DNA from: a virus
Virus record (IMG/VR): IMGVR_UViG_3300025039_000014
Span: 40,760-104,759 of that record
Direction: 5' to 3' (one strand)
DNA: 64,000 bases
Shown here: positions 60,932 through 64,000 of the stretch, piece by piece
Position numbering within the stretch: position 1 is the stretch's first letter
How the letters are laid out: every line of letters begins with the position of its first letter
The notes under the pieces: generated by a model
Seen by the model: the letters and a program-made list of their open reading frames with translations, nothing else
The model's database searches: none
What the model was told of the DNA's origin: nothing
Made by a program: the position numbers and the translations under genes

Positions 60932-62062
60932 ATGAGCGTTTCGCTAATCTTATCGATAGCGTTATTCATCTGTATCTTTTATTTCGCCTATTCACTGTAT
61001 TCGACTATTAAGCCAAACCGTTTTCTGGACACACGAAAGCGTGCGTTCAAAAACGTGTTGGTGGCTGCCTTTTCGATATATGTGGCGGTGTTGGTCAACC
61101 AGCGATATGTCGATTGGGTTAGTGAAAATACTCAACAGGTCGCCGGGAAGCAGAACACCTCACAAGTTGAAGCCGCCGATCAGCAGAAGCCAGTCGATAC
61201 CGAAAGCGAAAAATCAGAATCAGCCATGAAGGTGTCGACTCAGGATTCCCCGGCACCACAGACCTGCGGAACGGAAGGGATCGTCTTCAATGACGTCGTT
61301 GCGGTCAGTGGATCGAATGACATTCACGAGTCACCTGGGAAAGACACCCCTCGCCTCGTGAATGAGAAAGCCACGAAGGCATTAGGTAAGACCTTCTATC
61401 AGAGCGTCGATTCATCAACCTCTGTGCGCCGACTCTGCGTGCAGTCTGACTGGACCGAGATTCAAATCGTTTCGCCAGACTGGCTGACGCACGTCCACGG
61501 CTGGGTTCCCTCGACAGCTCTGCGACAGATCGAGACCGATCAGAGCGGCAAGCGCCAATACGTCGAAGAGGATATCTACTGGGATAAGGACACATCGAAG
61601 TTCAAACCTCAAATCATCGCCGCAGTAAATCGCATCTCGCGGGAAAATGCGCAATGCGTGAAGCCTGAGCCGAGCCTGGTTGCCAAATCACCGAGCAAAA
61701 GCAAGGCTGGCGATCCGGTCTTCTTCCTGACCTGTGAGAATGCCAAAGGGCAGATGTTCAACGTGTGGTTCCGGCCCGATGAAGTGAAAGATCAAACCCA
61801 TTCTTTCGCGGCGATCAAACCGCTCGACCGGACAGTCGCTGTCAATTCCTGCGAGGCGGCAGCCAAGAACGCAGCCACCCACCCCTCGACCGTCGACTTC
61901 TCTCGCATCATGGAACTGGGCTATGCCACACAGCCGTCCGGGCGTTCAGAAGTTATCTCGTCCTTCACGGCCAAGAACTCCTTCAATCTGGAACTGAAAT
62001 ACCAGATTCGCTGCCTGTTCGATGGGAATCAGATGATCGAGACGAGCATCTGGGAAATTTGA
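60932..62062 (+). CDS. Membrane protein with SH3-like domain, 376 aa
   Basis: Two hydrophobic segments at residues ~2-27 (LILSIALFICIFYFAYSL) and ~40-58 (VLVAAFSIYVAVLV), then a low-complexity linker and a domain near 130-200 (DSSTSVRRLCVQSDWTEIQI, then HGWVPSTALRQIE) of the bacterial SH3 type. The C-terminal part has Cys pairs. It is close to host-type membrane proteins and likely a lysogeny (moron) gene next to the integrase. A terminator follows. Confidence 0.75.
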   Translation: MSVSLILSIALFICIFYFAYSLYSTIKPNRFLDTRKRAFKNVLVAAFSIYVAVLVNQRYVDWVSENTQQVAGKQNTSQVEAADQQKPVDTESEKSESAMKVSTQDSPAPQTCGTEGIVFNDVVAVSGSNDIHESPGKDTPRLVNEKATKALGKTFYQSVDSSTSVRRLCVQSDWTEIQIVSPDWLTHVHGWVPSTALRQIETDQSGKRQYVEEDIYWDKDTSKFKPQIIAAVNRISRENAQCVKPEPSLVAKSPSKSKAGDPVFFLTCENAKGQMFNVWFRPDEVKDQTHSFAAIKPLDRTVAVNSCEAAAKNAATHPSTVDFSRIMELGYATQPSGRSEVISSFTAKNSFNLELKYQIRCLFDGNQMIETSIWEI

Positions 62063-62070
62063 TAGGCAAA

Positions 62071-62100
62071 GGGCGCCTCGGCGCCCCGGTATTATTTTTT
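62071..62100 (+). terminator. Intrinsic terminator
   Basis: GGGCGC/GCGCCC with loop CTCG, then CGGTATTATTTTTT. It ends the 60932 gene. The end of the leftward 62092 gene overlaps its tail. Confidence 0.75.
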
Positions 62101-62496
62101 AGCCAAATCTGCCTCCTCAAACAGTTTAGCGAGGTGTGCTTGAACTTTGCGGAGTTCGGGCGTGTCCATAACCGTAACGCCCTCGTTCTCTGCGGTCTCG
62201 CACGTATCTGGTGAACCTCCTGCTGCCACTTCTCGAACATGAAGCGTGTTCTGAAAGTCCTGTTCTAGATGAGCGGTAGAGAAAGGATGGTTTGGATCAG
62301 CAGCGCGATCTGCTACCCCTCTCCAAGAATGGATTTCCTTGTTTGCCCTTCTCCAAGTCATATCGGGCTCAGACTTGACCAAATTTAGAGCCGCCTGCTC
62401 TCTAGCTTTATCTTCACCGTATCTTGCCTTGCAATTCTGAAAACCGCGTTCATGGGGAATAGAAGCACCTACGCACTTAGTGACATCGTCTGACAT
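62092..62496 (-). CDS. Hypothetical protein, 134 aa
   Basis: I chose the ATG at 62496, preceded on the minus strand by GGAGGTGCAATTT, a strong site. The sequence opens MSDDVTKCVGASIPHERGFQ and is then helical (DKAREQAALNLVKSEPDMTW) and ends with LAKLFEEADLAKK. Two to three Cys. No family was recognised. It lies downstream of the integrase in the same direction, with 130 bp between. Confidence 0.65.
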   Translation of the reverse strand: MSDDVTKCVGASIPHERGFQNCKARYGEDKAREQAALNLVKSEPDMTWRRANKEIHSWRGVADRAADPNHPFSTAHLEQDFQNTLHVREVAAGGSPDTCETAENEGVTVMDTPELRKVQAHLAKLFEEADLAKK

Positions 62497-62626
62497 AAAT
62501 TGCACCTCCGATGCGTTGTGTTGGGTTTGTTGAGGTCGTCCCCGACGGACACGATGACTTTTTAACAATAGGGTCACGTAATCGATATTCAAGTCAGAAT
62601 GTAAGATATTTCCTACAAAGATTAAA
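62497..62626. other. Gap between the integrase and the 62092 gene
   Basis: No gene is seen. The sequence is partly AT-rich and holds the ribosome binding site of the leftward gene. It is a possible place for attP, which cannot be recognised without the bacterial attachment sequence. Confidence 0.4.
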
Positions 62627-64000
62627 TCAGAGTTTACTGATATTAGGTGGCCTAGTGATATTTGGCCCACCTTGAGTGTCGGCGATCGCGTTTAGAGTGT
62701 TGCTCAAATGCTGCTGCCGGATATGGCCATAGTTCTTGATCGTAGTCTCGATGTCCGAATGCCCCATGAGCTTGCTCACCGACAGGAAGTCGGCACCAGC
62801 CATGATGAGCTGACTCGCGAAGTTGTGCCGTAGCGTGTAAAGGTCCATGTCATCGGGCAGGTCACACAACGACTTGATCCGCGTCCAGGGCTTCCTGAGA
62901 CCACCTTTCGACAGTCGCTTCCCGGTTCGCGGCGAGGGAAACACCGGCCCCTTCCTCGGATCACCCTGCTGGTCTCTCCACGTCGTGAGCACCTGAGATA
63001 GTTGACCGGCCAGGGGGAAACTCATCCGCCCCATATCGTGGTGAGCAATCTTCTCGATCACCTTGTTGACGATGGTCACGTCGCGATCCAAGTGAGTCCA
63101 CTCAAGACCCAGCACATCTCCGGGGCGAAACCCTCCATAGTAGATGCAGAGGATGGCCGGCACGACGTGGTCGACATAGGTAAGATTGGAGAGATCAGCT
63201 CGGTGCGAATTCGACTTCTTTTGCAGCGAGCGTGCGCGGGCCTCCCGCTTTGATTCATTGTAGCGTTCGAGCCCTTTATGCAGCTCGGTGATCTCCCAAG
63301 GCTCCAGCGCCCTCCTTTCACCCACCGAGTGATTCTCAGCCTCGGTTGCAGGCGGCCTTTTCAGCTTCACCCCTTTCAGTGGATTCGCCGACAGGAACTC
63401 TTCCTCGACCGCATGATTGAGCATCGCCTGGATAACGGCATAGGAGCGCTTGATGGTGACGTGCGCCAATCCCGATCCCTCGAGTCGCATCTGCCAGCGT
63501 TTGACCAGGTGCTTGTCGAGCTCGGTCATGTTCTTGCCACGCCAGCCGGTAAAGTGCCGCTGGAATCGCTGAACGTCGTCCTTGCCGCCTTTGTTGCGTA
63601 GTAGATGGGCCTCGTAATGCCGATCGAAATACCCGCCAACGGAGCGTGAGAGCTCCAACTCCCGCTCACGGGTGGCAGCCGCCTCGTTACGCCTGGCTTC
63701 CTCTAGCCTGGCAATACGATCTGACTTGGGGTCGATACCAAGCGCCAGCTGCCTCGCATAGTCGGCAGCGATGAGTCGCGCATCGCTTGGGGAGATCGCC
63801 GGATAGGTGCCGATCTTGAGCTTCGGCCGGGTGTCATTGACCAGGGAGCGATAGCGGAAATAATAGGTCGGCTTTCCCCGCGTCCCGATCTGAACCAGAA
63901 AACCACTGATCTTGGTGTCGTTTAGGAGGGTTAGCTTGTCGCGAAGCGCAGTTTTGAGGGTCGTTTCGTTGATCATGACCCGTTTAGAACGATCAGCCAT
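62627..64000 (-). CDS. Tyrosine integrase
   Basis: 457 residues, N-terminus at the window edge. The N-terminal ~75 residues are of the DUF4102/P4-type (LKTALRDKLTLLNDTKISGF, LVQIGTRGKPTYYFRYRS); a SAM-like domain spans ~110-210. The catalytic set is present: Arg in GFRPGDVLGL, His-x-x-Arg in TLRHNFAS, a further His in LMGHSDIETT, and the Tyr in IKNYGH. It carries out integration and, with other factors, excision. The start ATG is the last codon of the window; ATG 63976 is an alternative, and the true start could lie beyond the edge. Confidence 0.92.
   Translation of the reverse strand: MADRSKRVMINETTLKTALRDKLTLLNDTKISGFLVQIGTRGKPTYYFRYRSLVNDTRPKLKIGTYPAISPSDARLIAADYARQLALGIDPKSDRIARLEEARRNEAAATRERELELSRSVGGYFDRHYEAHLLRNKGGKDDVQRFQRHFTGWRGKNMTELDKHLVKRWQMRLEGSGLAHVTIKRSYAVIQAMLNHAVEEEFLSANPLKGVKLKRPPATEAENHSVGERRALEPWEITELHKGLERYNESKREARARSLQKKSNSHRADLSNLTYVDHVVPAILCIYYGGFRPGDVLGLEWTHLDRDVTIVNKVIEKIAHHDMGRMSFPLAGQLSQVLTTWRDQQGDPRKGPVFPSPRTGKRLSKGGLRKPWTRIKSLCDLPDDMDLYTLRHNFASQLIMAGADFLSVSKLMGHSDIETTIKNYGHIRQQHLSNTLNAIADTQGGPNITRPPNISKL

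Overview
The window looks like most of the genome of a temperate, long non-contractile-tailed (siphovirus-type) phage or prophage. The coding regions are GC-rich and use codons typical of a gammaproteobacterial host. A Halomonas-like, salt-adapted host is a guess, based on GC content and on the very acidic, Pro-bacterial style of the SerRS and TAXI proteins. The left edge cuts a gene open. The right edge falls on the first codon of a leftward tyrosine integrase, so neither end is a proven genome end.

Layout. (1) 0-10.9 kb: small unknown, membrane and secreted genes separated by long non-coding islands (about 2.25-4.85, 6.3-7.0, 7.75-8.85 and 9.85-10.3 kb) that carry several families of short dispersed repeats, plus a 1.4-kb stretch with no GGC or GCC trinucleotide at all. 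(2) 10.9-14.9 kb: a complete seryl-tRNA synthetase, small genes, a ribbon-helix-helix-like protein and a superfamily 2 helicase. (3) 15.0-18.7 kb: a tightly coupled six-gene operon (two ParB-like proteins, an ABC-type ATPase, an HExxH zincin, a GNAT/Mom-like acyltransferase and a winged helix), the best candidate here for an undescribed system. (4) 19.7-34.4 kb: terminase, portal, scaffold, capsid, connectors, tail tube, G/GT tail chaperones with a canonical A-AAA-AAG frameshift site, tape measure and lambda L/K-like tail-tip genes. (5) 34.4-48.0 kb: a 2526-residue I+J-like tail-tip fibre, tandem paralogous spike-like proteins, holins and an M15 endolysin. (6) 48.2-60.7 kb: PhoH, an Hfq-like protein, DnaB-like helicase, primase, a possible nucleotide-modification-associated protein, a TAXI-type solute-binding protein, many small membrane proteins and an ATP-dependent DNA ligase. 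(7) 60.9-64.0 kb: an SH3-like membrane protein, a small unknown gene and the integrase.

The unifying signal is a 20-bp palindrome (best form GTAAGTAAGTGCTTACTTAC) present 16 times, almost always just in front of a transcription unit, in every module. It looks like the operator of a phage-wide regulator, comparable in principle to mycobacteriophage stoperators. At five sites an intrinsic terminator lies between the palindrome and the next gene, including after the two most abundant virion proteins (capsid and tail tube).

A second theme is possible RNA-based regulation: an Hfq-like protein, an 86-bp non-coding element present twice (3.1 and 49.2 kb), a leftward terminator-bounded candidate small RNA near 6.4 kb, and repeat-rich non-coding islands. 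The link between these is inference. All calls come from reading the sequence; no database search was run.
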